14,172 nucleotides of DNA from Thermoplasmata archaeon. Its GTDB lineage: Archaea; Thermoplasmatota; E2; UBA202; JdFR-43. How positions within the stretch are numbered: the first letter of the stretch is position 1; the number at the start of each line of letters is the position of its first letter. The notes beneath the pieces were generated by a model that saw only the letters and a program-made list of their open reading frames with translations, did no database searches and was not told the DNA's origin. Of this stretch, positions 5,455 through 11,761 are shown piece by piece. The stretch spans positions 1 to 14,172 of the forward strand of contig JAGGXG010000110.1 in NCBI GenBank assembly GCA_021163175.1. The letters run 5' to 3'. Position numbers and translations under genes: made by a program.

Positions 5455-6435
5455 ATGGAGATAAAAGGAAAGAAAGTCATTGTGGAAGGAAAAGAAGCAA
5501 ACAGAATATACAACAAAGGAGCATATGGAAAATTCAAAGGGAAAAAGCTCTATCTCAGCCCCATAGAAGCATGTTATCTCGTTGAAAAAGGCAGGCTTGA
5601 TGCAGCCATTCAGCAATTTTTCGAATCCGCTGTAAAAAAGGAAAAAGATTTTGAAATAAAATATCTTGTTTATAGAGATTTAAGAGAAAGGGGCTACATA
5701 ATAACCATAGATAAGCATTTTTATCTGTATCAACGCGGCCATCGCCCTCCAGCGGCGCCATCTTATATAGTTATGCCAATATCCGAGAGGGCGATATTTT
5801 CAATAAAAGAGCTTGTGGAATGGCTTGAGAAAATGGATAAGAATTTGATCATAGGCATTGTGGACGAAGAAGGAGATTTAACATACTATATCGTAAAATT
5901 TTTCAAATTGAAGGGGAAATTTGAAGAGAAAAATTATGAAGGGAGTGTATATCTGCTGAAAGACAGATGCATTGTATGGAGCGAGAAGCTAATCAAAAAA
6001 TTGGAAGGGGATTTTATGGGAAAGAGCTGCAATAAATTCATGCTCCTTTCTTTGATGGAGGCAGCATATATTGCGGAAAGAGGGGCAAAAATAATAAAAG
6101 ATGGGAAGGAAATTGGGTTGCAAGAATTCATGAAATATGCAAAAAAAATACAGCCAGATATAGAAGAAAGATATTTCGTTTACAGAGATTTAAAAAACAG
6201 GGGACTGCTTCCAAAAACCGGTTTCAAATTCGGCTCCCATTTTAGAGTTTATGACGGCTCTCCAGAGAAAACCCACGCCCCATATCTTGTTCATGTCGTA
6301 AAAAGCAATTACAGGGCGGCGTGGGCGGAGATAAGCAGGGCTATACGTTTGGCACATTCTGTGAGAAAGGAGATGGTGTTTGCAATGGTGGAAAATGATA
6401 TAAAATATATAAGGCTGAAGAGAATAACACCATGA
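5455..6435 (+). CDS. endA: tRNA-splicing endonuclease EndA, duplicated-repeat form
   Basis: A 326-residue protein with two tandem EndA units, one degenerate and one catalytic. The N-terminal unit has L-V-Y-R-D-L-R-E-R-G-Y at 71-81 but no catalytic His-Lys set. The C-terminal unit repeats F-V-Y-R-D-L-K-N-R-G at 241-250, then G-F-K-F-G-S-H-F-R-V-Y with Tyr266, T-H-A-P-Y-L-V-H-V with His274, and H-S-V-R-K with Lys305. These are the three catalytic residues of the family. It cuts the bulge-helix-bulge at intron-exon joints of tRNA and rRNA precursors. The double unit is the known alpha2-type homodimer, about twice the length of the alpha4 enzymes. It starts one base after purQ, and its stop overlaps the acylphosphatase start by four bases. 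Confidence 0.95.
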   Translation: MEIKGKKVIVEGKEANRIYNKGAYGKFKGKKLYLSPIEACYLVEKGRLDAAIQQFFESAVKKEKDFEIKYLVYRDLRERGYIITIDKHFYLYQRGHRPPAAPSYIVMPISERAIFSIKELVEWLEKMDKNLIIGIVDEEGDLTYYIVKFFKLKGKFEEKNYEGSVYLLKDRCIVWSEKLIKKLEGDFMGKSCNKFMLLSLMEAAYIAERGAKIIKDGKEIGLQEFMKYAKKIQPDIEERYFVYRDLKNRGLLPKTGFKFGSHFRVYDGSPEKTHAPYLVHVVKSNYRAAWAEISRAIRLAHSVRKEMVFAMVENDIKYIRLKRITP

Positions 6436-6701
6436 AAAGGGCTCATGTAAGGATATACGGGCGTGTTCAGGGCGTTTTCTTCAGAGCAAATACCAAAAAA
6501 ATGGCGGAAAAGCTTGGCGTAGCCGGCTGGGTTCGCAACATGCCGGATGGAAGCGTTGAAGCCGTTTTTGAAGGAGATGATAAGGCTGTTGAGCAAATTA
6601 TAGAATGGTGTCATCATGGGCCAGAGATGGCGAGAGTGGAGAAAGTTTATGTTGAATATGAAAAGCCAGAAGGAGAGAAAGGATTCAGAATAATTTATTG
6701 A
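6432..6701 (+). CDS. acyP: Acylphosphatase
   Basis: An 89-residue acylphosphatase of normal length. G-R-V-Q-G-V-F-F-R at 10-18 holds the phosphate loop and catalytic Arg18, and G-W-V-R-N at 32-36 gives catalytic Asn36. The end, K-G-F-R-I-I-Y, is also typical. The enzyme hydrolyses acyl phosphates such as carbamoyl phosphate and 1,3-bisphosphoglycerate in the cytosol. ATGA overlap with endA (6432-6435) implies coupled translation in the purQ operon. Its TGA stop and the stop of the convergent 40-residue gene form the palindrome TGAATTCA (6699-6706), with only two bases between the genes. Confidence 0.95.
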   Translation: MKRAHVRIYGRVQGVFFRANTKKMAEKLGVAGWVRNMPDGSVEAVFEGDDKAVEQIIEWCHHGPEMARVEKVYVEYEKPEGEKGFRIIY

Positions 6702-6703
6702 AT

Positions 6704-6826
6704 TCAGTTATCCATTCTATATTCAACAACCACTCTCCCTTTTTCATCTATCAGGCGTCTTGCATTGCCCTTTTTATATATTCTAAGACTCTCACCAAAT
6801 ATTCCGACTTCTTCCCATCCCCTCAT
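6704..6826 (-). CDS. Small 40-residue protein of unknown function, divergent from nob1
   Basis: The minus strand codes for 40 residues: MRGWEEVGIFGESLRIYKKG, then a strand-rich tail with R-R-L-I-D-E-K-G-R-V-V-V-E-Y-R. I do not recognise the family. It looks like a compact beta-rich domain, with a likely beta hairpin at D-E-K-G. A good TATA box lies 27 nt upstream on its strand (TTTTATAAAA, 6853-6844), shared with nob1. The reading frame stays open upstream as far as 7105 into nob1, but the promoter and Met start favour this short form. Sharing a promoter with nob1 hints at a translation-related role; that is only inference. Confidence 0.55.
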   Translation of the reverse strand: MRGWEEVGIFGESLRIYKKGNARRLIDEKGRVVVEYRMDN

Positions 6827-6843
6827 GTTAATTAAACAAACAG

Positions 6844-6853
6844 TTTTATAAAA
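6844..6853. promoter_or_regulatory. Palindromic TATA box driving divergent genes
   Basis: TTTTATAAAA is self-complementary. Read on the minus strand it begins 27 nt before ATG 6826; on the plus strand it begins 29 nt before GTG 6873. The 46-bp gap between the genes has no other TATA-like element of this quality, so one box may serve both directions. Confidence 0.6.
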
Positions 6854-6872
6854 CTTTTTTGATTTTTTCAAT

Positions 6873-7334
6873 GTGTATGTGCTTGATACCTCTGCTATAC
6901 TGTCTGCAAAATTCTTTGGTAGCGATATAGCCATTCCACCTGCTGTGCTCAAAGAAATCAAAAAAGGAGGAATGGCATGGAGACATTTGCAGTATATGAA
7001 GGCTATAGGCTTAAAAATAATATCTCCTCCAAAAGATGCAATAAAACTGGTTAAAGAATTTGCATCTCGAACAGGTGATTTGCCAAGTTTATCCATGGCA
7101 GACATACAGGCTCTTGCCCTAGCATTTCATTTGAAAGCAACGTTGCTAACAGATGACTACTCAATGCAGAATGTTGCAAGGGAAATGAAAATCGATTGCA
7201 AAGGCATAATGCAGGAAGGAATAAAAGAAAAATTTTACTGGAGATACAGATGCAAATCCTGCGGAAGATATTTTGATGAATATGTTGAAACATGCCCGAT
7301 ATGTGGGGGAGAAATAAAGAGGGTTAGAAGATGA
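6873..7334 (+). CDS. nob1: rRNA maturation endonuclease Nob1 (PIN domain + zinc ribbon)
   Basis: A 153-residue protein. Residues 1-118 form a PIN nuclease domain with acidic residues Asp5 (V-L-D-T-S-A), Glu28, Asp77 (S-M-A-D-I-Q-A-L) and Asp94 (L-L-T-D-D-Y-S). Residues 127-144 form a zinc ribbon with Cys127, Cys130, Cys141 and Cys144 (C-x2-C, C-x2-C). Nob1 makes the final cut at the 3' end of 16S rRNA during small-subunit maturation. The start is GTG 6873: Y-V-L-D-T-S-A is the expected PIN opening, and the ATG at 6871 is out of frame. ATGA overlap links it to the HTH gene downstream. Confidence 0.93.
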   Translation: MYVLDTSAILSAKFFGSDIAIPPAVLKEIKKGGMAWRHLQYMKAIGLKIISPPKDAIKLVKEFASRTGDLPSLSMADIQALALAFHLKATLLTDDYSMQNVAREMKIDCKGIMQEGIKEKFYWRYRCKSCGRYFDEYVETCPICGGEIKRVRR

Positions 7335-7645
7335 TAAATATTAAAATAGGGACTATGGAAGAAAGAATAATAAAATTATTGCAAAAGGAATATCCAATAA
7401 CAATGAATGAGATGGCCAAGAAATTGGGCATATCACTGGAAAAATTGAAGATGGAAATAATAAAATTGCAGAAAAAGGGAGTGGTCGATGTAGATGTGCT
7501 TCCAGATAAAACATTTGTCCGCCTCATAAGATTTGATATAAGGTTTTTTGGAGAAAGAAATCAATACAAATTCATAAAGAAAAAGAGGGGAAAGATAAGG
7601 AAGGAAAAGGAAGAAGAGAAAAAGGATGATATTATGTATGCTTAG
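7331..7645 (+). CDS. Winged-helix DNA-binding protein, unknown target
   Basis: A 104-residue protein. Residues 9-52 form a helix-turn-helix: E-E-R-I-I-K-L-L, then I-T-M-N-E-M-A-K-K-L-G-I-S as helix-turn, then L-E-K-L-K-M-E-I-I-K-L-Q-K-K-G-V as the recognition helix. A V-D-V-D-V hairpin wing follows at about 52-64. The C-terminal 30 residues are highly charged (K-K-K-R-G-K-I-R-K-E-K-E-E-E-K-K), a likely flexible nucleic-acid-binding tail. Met9 (7355) is an alternative start, but the ATGA overlap with nob1 supports 7331. It could be a transcription factor or a ribosome-biogenesis factor, given the operon. Its TAG stop overlaps the purC stop codon on the other strand. Confidence 0.75.
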   Translation: MINIKIGTMEERIIKLLQKEYPITMNEMAKKLGISLEKLKMEIIKLQKKGVVDVDVLPDKTFVRLIRFDIRFFGERNQYKFIKKKRGKIRKEKEEEKKDDIMYA

Positions 7646-8490
7646 CACTCACATTTCTTTCCAGTAAGCTTTTCATATAGCTGAACATAGAGCTCACTCA
7701 CTTCCTTTGCTTTGTGCAGTGGCAGAGGAGGAATCGGCGGCCCCTCCCTGCCCTGCCGCCTTGCTTCCTTGAGTTGCTGGTAGTAGCCTATCTCCTTATA
7801 GTATGCTCTTACAAATTCTTTGCTGAGCTCCACAAATTTTCCCTCGTTATACATTTTTTCATCCCAGAAGCGATCCTCATCGGGCGTGCCGAAGGTGTCG
7901 ACGATGACAATATTCCTATTTTCATCCATTGCGAATTCTTTTTTCCCATCAACATGAATAAGGTTGCGTATATTGCCCGCTATGATTTCATCTATTTTCA
8001 GCACAGTTTCCTTTATTTCCTCCATTTCCTCTCTTGTTATTCCCCCTATTTCCATTGCTTCTTTTTCATCCAGCAAACGATCAAATTTCTCGAATTTTGT
8101 TGTGAATTCTATGACAGGCTCATCAAGCTTCTCTCCATACTCATATTTGTCTTTATTCCTTTCATGGAATGAACCTGCAACATAGTAACGTGCTATAACT
8201 TCCAGTGGAATAAGATAGCTTTTCATATCCTGCTTTCCTTTGTCGACGATCCTGAATTTTCTCACAATCATTGAATTCTTACCATCTCTCTCCAGAAAAT
8301 GATGCTTTATGCCATGCTTCCCGCACATCTCAAACCAGTGTGCTGCTACTCCACACAAAACACAACCTTTCTTTTCAATTTTCGTTGGTATTATTTTGTC
8401 AAATACGGATATGTTGTCTGTGAATAAAAATTTTAGTTTGCCACCTCCAATATCATACACTTCCTTAACCTTTCCCTTTCTTATGAGCAC
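7642..8490 (-). CDS. purC: Phosphoribosylaminoimidazole-succinocarboxamide synthase (SAICAR synthase)
   Basis: A 282-residue enzyme that ligates CAIR and aspartate with ATP in purine synthesis. The ATP-grasp-like N-terminus is G-K-V-K-E-V-Y-D at 6-13 with F-T-D-N-I-S-V-F-D at 23-31. I-A-R-Y-Y-V-A-G-S and the metal-site strand I-V-I-V-D-T-F-G-T-P-D-E-D-R follow. The C-terminal helices include R-R-Q-G-R-E-G-P-P-I-P-P-L-P, a segment seen in the longer archaeal PurC forms. The start is GTG 8490, set by the Shine-Dalgarno GAGGTGAT at 8494-8501; the ATG on the other side of it (TAATGTGC) is in another frame and stops at once. It is the second gene of an operon with the CBS protein, only 4 nt apart. 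Confidence 0.96.
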   Translation of the reverse strand: MLIRKGKVKEVYDIGGGKLKFLFTDNISVFDKIIPTKIEKKGCVLCGVAAHWFEMCGKHGIKHHFLERDGKNSMIVRKFRIVDKGKQDMKSYLIPLEVIARYYVAGSFHERNKDKYEYGEKLDEPVIEFTTKFEKFDRLLDEKEAMEIGGITREEMEEIKETVLKIDEIIAGNIRNLIHVDGKKEFAMDENRNIVIVDTFGTPDEDRFWDEKMYNEGKFVELSKEFVRAYYKEIGYYQQLKEARRQGREGPPIPPLPLHKAKEVSELYVQLYEKLTGKKCEC

Positions 8491-8493
8491 ATT

Positions 8494-8501
8494 ATCACCT
8501 C
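8494..8501 (-). promoter_or_regulatory. Shine-Dalgarno of purC fused to the upstream stop codon
   Basis: GAGGTGAT on the minus strand lies 3 nt before the GTG start. Its GAGGTGA includes the last Arg codon AGG and the TGA stop of the CBS gene. The arrangement sets the purC start and implies coupling. Confidence 0.75.
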
Positions 8502-9214
8502 AGTAAATCGAATAGCTCTATCAGACCTTTGTATTCACCTCCTTCGCAAACTATCGCAAATCCCTGCTTATCTATTATTTTTACCAGCTCTTCTTTGGCA
8601 TCTGGTTCAACAATTCTTATGCCTCTTTCCATCAATCCTTTAACCTGCATATCAAGTGGAGAAGTTTTTTCTGGATGATAATCTGTTTTTTTATCGTGTG
8701 TTGTCTCTATTTTTATTAAATCCCTCGCTCTTACAACGCCTGCTAGTTTTTTTCCATCAACAACAGGAATCACAGTAACATTTCGCTTCCTTAACTCATT
8801 TATAGCTGTGGAAACCCTATCATCTTCTTTGAGTGGTGAAATTTTTTTCATAATGTCTCCAGCCCTTTTATATCCAAGATTCATTGCAATATCCAGAGCA
8901 GTTATATACCCAATTGGCTCTCCCTCATATGTTACCAGTAAATAAGGCTGTCCGCTTTTCAGCATTACTTGCTTCGCCTTCCTGATTGAATAGCTTGCAT
9001 CTATCTTCGGCAATCCAACAACAAAATCCTCCAATCTTTCATTTATTGAAAGCTTTCTTTTCAACAGTTTCCTTATGTCAACAATTCCCCATGGTTTTTT
9101 CCCATCTGTTACTATGGGAAAAAATCTATCCTCATATAAATAACCAAATATGCTGCTTACTTCCTCATTTTTATCAATCAATTTAAAATTTTCTCTAACA
9201 AGGCTGCGAATCAT
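8495..9214 (-). CDS. CBS-domain protein (up to four CBS motifs) in operon with purC
   Basis: A 239-residue cytosolic protein made of CBS repeats only. The first half, residues 1-118, is a diverged CBS pair: F-P-I-V-T-D-G-K-K-P-W-G-I-V-D at about 32-46, and P-Y-L-L-V-T-Y-E-G-E-P-I-G-Y-I-T at 90-105. The second half has A-G-D-I-M-K-K-I-S-P, then V-T-V-I-P-V-V-D-G-K-K-L-A-G-V-V-R-A-R-D-L at about 145-165, and a final motif ending G-L-I-E-L-F-D-L-L-R. CBS pairs bind AMP, ATP, SAM or similar ligands. Being the promoter-proximal gene before purC, it may sense adenine nucleotides and adjust purine synthesis; that is inference. A weak TATA-like AAATATTAAAA lies at 9238-9228 on the minus strand. Confidence 0.85.
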   Translation of the reverse strand: MIRSLVRENFKLIDKNEEVSSIFGYLYEDRFFPIVTDGKKPWGIVDIRKLLKRKLSINERLEDFVVGLPKIDASYSIRKAKQVMLKSGQPYLLVTYEGEPIGYITALDIAMNLGYKRAGDIMKKISPLKEDDRVSTAINELRKRNVTVIPVVDGKKLAGVVRARDLIKIETTHDKKTDYHPEKTSPLDMQVKGLMERGIRIVEPDAKEELVKIIDKQGFAIVCEGGEYKGLIELFDLLR

Positions 9215-9252
9215 ATTATATAATGCAATTTTAATATTTGATGATTTGGAAT

Positions 9253-10398
9253 TTAGCCAACGACAGACTTTTCTTTAACAACTTTTCCCTTGAATCTGTC
9301 CACGCTAAGCCTATCTATTGGCAAATCAAGTTTTTCTCCTGTTATGAGCTGCGCCAATAGCCTTGCAACCATAGGAGCAATCATGAAACCATGCCCGCTG
9401 AATCCATGGCAATGAACGAAGCCTTTTAGACGGGCATCGAAGCCAAGTATTGGCAATGCATCTGGAGTGACATCATAAAATCCAGTCCACTGTCGCATTA
9501 TGTTGATCTGCTTCAAGGCAGGAGCGTATCTGCCAAGCATATATGCCATCCTTTGAAGGAATGAGAATGTTGGCTCCGTATAATACCCAATTTTTTCTTC
9601 TGGCGATGGTATTCCCCCGAGTATCTGGCCGTGACTCATCTGACTGAAGTATATGCCATGGCGAAAAGATATAACCATTGCATCAAATATTCTTTTTATT
9701 GGCTCTGTCACCATCGCTTCCTTCCTAACAGGCTTATTCGGTATCTCCAAGCCAGCCATTTTTGCAATCTTGCTACTCCATGCACCAGCAGCATTTACAA
9801 CAACGCCTGTTTTTATTTCTCCTTTGCTTGTGATAACGCTTTTTATTTTCCCATCCTCTATTTTGAATTTTTTTGCTTCCGTGAATCTGTAAAAAGTCGC
9901 TCCCAGCTTCATGGCTGCATTTGCATAGGCATAAGCCGTCTTAAAAGGATCGGCATGCCCATCTGTCGGACAGAAAGTTGCTCCTATTGCTTCCATTCCA
10001 TCAGGATCAAGTATTGGAACGATTTCCTTTATTTCATCTCTGTCTATAATCCTTACTGGCAGTCCTATGCTCCGCTGCATCTCCACATTCTTTTTAGCCT
10101 GCATCATGTCTTCCTCGTTATGTATCGCTATGAGATACCCGCCCTGCCTGAAGTCAATGTCGGCATCAAGCTCATCATTAAGCCTTTCGAAAATCTCCAC
10201 ACTTTTTTTCGCAAGCAGGGCATTTTCCCTTGTTGACCACTGCTGCCTCACGCCTGCGCCGCACCGCCCTGTGGCGCCTGCTGCAATATGCTTTTTGTCT
10301 ATGACAACGACGTCTTTGCCCCTCTTCGAAAGCTCGTAGGCGAGGGCGCAGCCATTTATGCCTGCTCCTATTATTACAACATCTGCTTTATCCTTCAT
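9253..10398 (-). CDS. FAD-dependent amino-acid dehydrogenase subunit, DAO family (SoxB / proline dehydrogenase beta-like)
   Basis: A 381-residue flavoprotein. Residues 5-35 are the FAD-binding Rossmann fold: D-V-V-I-I-G-A-G-I-N-G with the G-x-G-x-x-G loop at 11-16 and Asp34 ending the second strand. A-A-G-A-T-G-R-C-G-A-G-V-R at 39-51 is typical of sarcosine-oxidase beta and dye-linked proline dehydrogenase beta. The C-terminal FAD contact is D-A-L-P-I-L-G with, later, H-G-F-S-G-H-G-F-M-I-A-P. It probably oxidises a secondary amine or amino acid and passes electrons to the Fe-S protein encoded upstream. The start is ATG 10398, not the in-frame GTG at 10404, because GGTGAG (10409-10404) is well placed for 10398. 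It overlaps the BFD gene by 11 nt. Substrate is not determinable here. Confidence 0.88.
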   Translation of the reverse strand: MKDKADVVIIGAGINGCALAYELSKRGKDVVVIDKKHIAAGATGRCGAGVRQQWSTRENALLAKKSVEIFERLNDELDADIDFRQGGYLIAIHNEEDMMQAKKNVEMQRSIGLPVRIIDRDEIKEIVPILDPDGMEAIGATFCPTDGHADPFKTAYAYANAAMKLGATFYRFTEAKKFKIEDGKIKSVITSKGEIKTGVVVNAAGAWSSKIAKMAGLEIPNKPVRKEAMVTEPIKRIFDAMVISFRHGIYFSQMSHGQILGGIPSPEEKIGYYTEPTFSFLQRMAYMLGRYAPALKQINIMRQWTGFYDVTPDALPILGFDARLKGFVHCHGFSGHGFMIAPMVARLLAQLITGEKLDLPIDRLSVDRFKGKVVKEKSVVG

Positions 10399-10651
10399 TT
10401 TCACTCACCATGTATATGGCGACTGGAACAACAGGGGGACGGGCTGTCTGAGGCATGATTTCCTCAATGCTTTTTCCTGTTTCTCTCGCAAGAATGCGGG
10501 CAGCTATTGGTAAGCAGGTTCTTCCCTGGCATGGCCCCATTCCAAGACGGAGAATCTGTTTTAGCTCGTCTAAGGTTTGGCAATTATACTTTCTTATTGC
10601 TCCAACAATATCTTCTTCTGTTATGTCTTCGCATCTACAAACAATTTTCAT
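10388..10651 (-). CDS. BFD-type [2Fe-2S] protein, small subunit of an amino-acid dehydrogenase
   Basis: An 87-residue protein with the bacterioferritin-associated-ferredoxin-like Fe-S motif. Cys5 and Cys7 (I-V-C-R-C-E-D) and Cys41 and Cys46 (G-P-C-Q-G-R-T-C) give C-x-C ... C-x4-C, with helices E-D-I-V-G-A-I-R and L-D-E-L-K-Q-I-L-R between them. It is the same domain as the C-terminus of sarcosine-oxidase alpha and the free small subunit of archaeal dye-linked proline dehydrogenases. It would relay electrons from the flavoprotein encoded next. It is the first gene of the operon: ATAAATATC lies about 27 nt upstream. The large alpha (NAD/FAD) subunit usual in such complexes is not next to it. 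The tail, R-P-P-V-V-P-V-A-I-Y, is typical of this domain. Confidence 0.88.
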   Translation of the reverse strand: MKIVCRCEDITEEDIVGAIRKYNCQTLDELKQILRLGMGPCQGRTCLPIAARILARETGKSIEEIMPQTARPPVVPVAIYMVSENEG

Positions 10652-10670
10652 TGAAATGAAATCAAATCTG

Positions 10671-10679
10671 GATATTTAT
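10671..10679 (-). promoter_or_regulatory. TATA box of the BFD-DAO operon
   Basis: On the minus strand ATAAATATC begins 28 nt upstream of ATG 10651, so a leaderless start is likely. The remaining bases to 10775 hold only the divergent promoter of the secreted-protein gene. Confidence 0.5.
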
Positions 10680-10747
10680 GGATTATTATTTGTTTGCATC
10701 AAGAGAAAAACGAAAGAAGCCATGGCAACGCCAGCCAATGGGCAAAA

Positions 10748-10756
10748 TATATAAAT
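10748..10756 (+). promoter_or_regulatory. TATA box of the secreted-protein gene
   Basis: TATATAAAT lies 20-28 nt before ATG 10776. The in-frame ATG at 10755 lies inside this box, so 10776 is the start. Confidence 0.65.
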
Positions 10757-10775
10757 GGATATGAAATTGAATAAC

Positions 10776-11162
10776 ATGAAAAAGATTCTCGCCATCATGG
10801 TTGTTGCTTTGCTGTTTCCATTAACCTTCTCTGAGCCTACAAATGGATACGAGAGCAATGAAGCTGCAACAAATGCAACCATATTGTTTTTCTCGGCTGT
10901 AAAAAGCAGTGGCTCTGGCTTTGGATATCCAACTGGAACCCAGTTTTATATACTCCTCCATGGAGGATGGGTGATATGGTATTATAATAATGGAACAACT
11001 GTAAACAGATATCTCCTGAATGCCAGCACAATAGAAGGGGAGCAAATTGGAATATGCTATGCCATACTCGGCGTATGGAAGGCGCCCCGCCTGGTGGCGC
11101 AGCCTGGCGATATAACGGCGAATATGCTCGTGCTGTTTGGTGTTGTAATTCAAATGGAGTGA
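10776..11162 (+). CDS. Small secreted protein of unknown function
   Basis: A 128-residue protein with a clear signal peptide: K2-K3, hydrophobic core I-L-A-I-M-V-V-A-L-L-F-P-L, probable cleavage near residue 19-20 (T-F-S-E). The mature part is beta-rich and aromatic: F-Y-I-L-L-H-G-G-W-V-I-W-Y-Y at 57-70. It has three N-glycosylation sequons (Asn33-Ala-Thr, Asn72-Gly-Thr, Asn82-Ala-Ser), one Cys, and a C-terminal hydrophobic strand. I do not recognise the family; the fold could be a small extracellular beta sandwich. It is monocistronic, with its own TATA box, between the dehydrogenase operon and the CBS operon. Confidence 0.7.
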   Translation: MKKILAIMVVALLFPLTFSEPTNGYESNEAATNATILFFSAVKSSGSGFGYPTGTQFYILLHGGWVIWYYNNGTTVNRYLLNASTIEGEQIGICYAILGVWKAPRLVAQPGDITANMLVLFGVVIQME

Positions 11163-11170
11163 AGAAAAAG

Positions 11171-11180
11171 TTTTTTTATG
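11171..11180 (+). promoter_or_regulatory. TATA box of the two-gene CBS operon
   Basis: TTTTTTTATG, with the usable box TTTTTATG starting 27 nt before ATG 11200. Weaker in sequence than the S8e box but at the same position. Confidence 0.5.
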
Positions 11181-11199
11181 GCTGCAACAATACTAATTA

Positions 11200-11754
11200 A
11201 TGGATGAAGTGATTCGCGTAAGAGACATAATGAACAGCAATCCTGTTATAATAAGCAGAAAAGCGAGCGTGCTGGATGCAACAAAAGAAATGAAAAGCGA
11301 GCGTGTTGGAAGCATAATAATAACGGAGAATGGAAGGCCAATAGGTGTTTTAACAGAAAGCGATATATTACGCAAAATTGTTGCTGAAGAGAAAGATGCA
11401 GCCAAAACAAGTGTTGATGAAATCATGAGCTCCCCTCCAGTAACAATAGAAGAAGATGCCCCAATACAGGAAGCTGTCAGGATGATGGGGGAACATAAGA
11501 TAAGGAGATTGCCGGTTGTCAAAAATGGAAAACTTGTTGGCATGATTACCGAGCGGGACATCTTGCAGGCATCGCCATTTCTTATGGACATAATTGAAGA
11601 ATGGGCTGAAGTGGCGAGGGAAAGGCTTTCATATAGAAAAGGAGAGCAGAAATATTATAGAGGCAAATGCGAAGAATGTGGAATGCTTTCAAATCGTCTT
11701 ATAGAAGTGAATGGTCGTCTCTTATGCGAATCATGTGCAGAAGCATTGAGGTGA
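11200..11754 (+). CDS. CBS-pair protein with C-terminal zinc ribbon
   Basis: A 184-residue protein. CBS1 is at about 7-62 (V-R-D-I-M-N-S-N-P-V-I-I then G-R-P-I-G-V-L-T-E-S-D-I-L) and CBS2 at 71-124 (V-D-E-I-M-S-S-P-P-V-T-I then I-R-R-L-P-V-V-K-N-G-K-L-V-G-M-I-T-E-R-D-I-L). A linker helix leads to a treble-clef-like zinc ribbon with Cys157, Cys160, Cys176 and Cys179 (C-E-E-C-G ... C-E-S-C). The CBS pair probably binds an adenosine ligand and the ribbon a nucleic acid or protein partner, so this may be a ligand-responsive regulator; that is inference. Its last codon and stop, AGG-TGA, form part of the Shine-Dalgarno of the next CBS gene. Confidence 0.88.
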   Translation: MDEVIRVRDIMNSNPVIISRKASVLDATKEMKSERVGSIIITENGRPIGVLTESDILRKIVAEEKDAAKTSVDEIMSSPPVTIEEDAPIQEAVRMMGEHKIRRLPVVKNGKLVGMITERDILQASPFLMDIIEEWAEVARERLSYRKGEQKYYRGKCEECGMLSNRLIEVNGRLLCESCAEALR

Positions 11755-11755
11755 T
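11748..11755 (+). promoter_or_regulatory. Shine-Dalgarno of the four-CBS gene fused to the upstream stop codon
   Basis: GAGGTGAT lies 6 nt before ATG 11762. The final AGG codon and TGA stop of the preceding gene lie within it, as at the CBS-purC junction. Confidence 0.75.
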
Positions 11756-11761
11756 TTTATA

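Noticed and set aside
6871..6873. ATG start two bases before nob1
   Set aside because: It is in another frame, which does not give the PIN motif; GTG 6873 does.
9631..10236. 201-codon plus-strand frame opposite the DAO flavoprotein
   Set aside because: It is antisense to an unmistakable FAD protein and has no motifs, promoter or sensible composition (Cys/His/Phe-rich).
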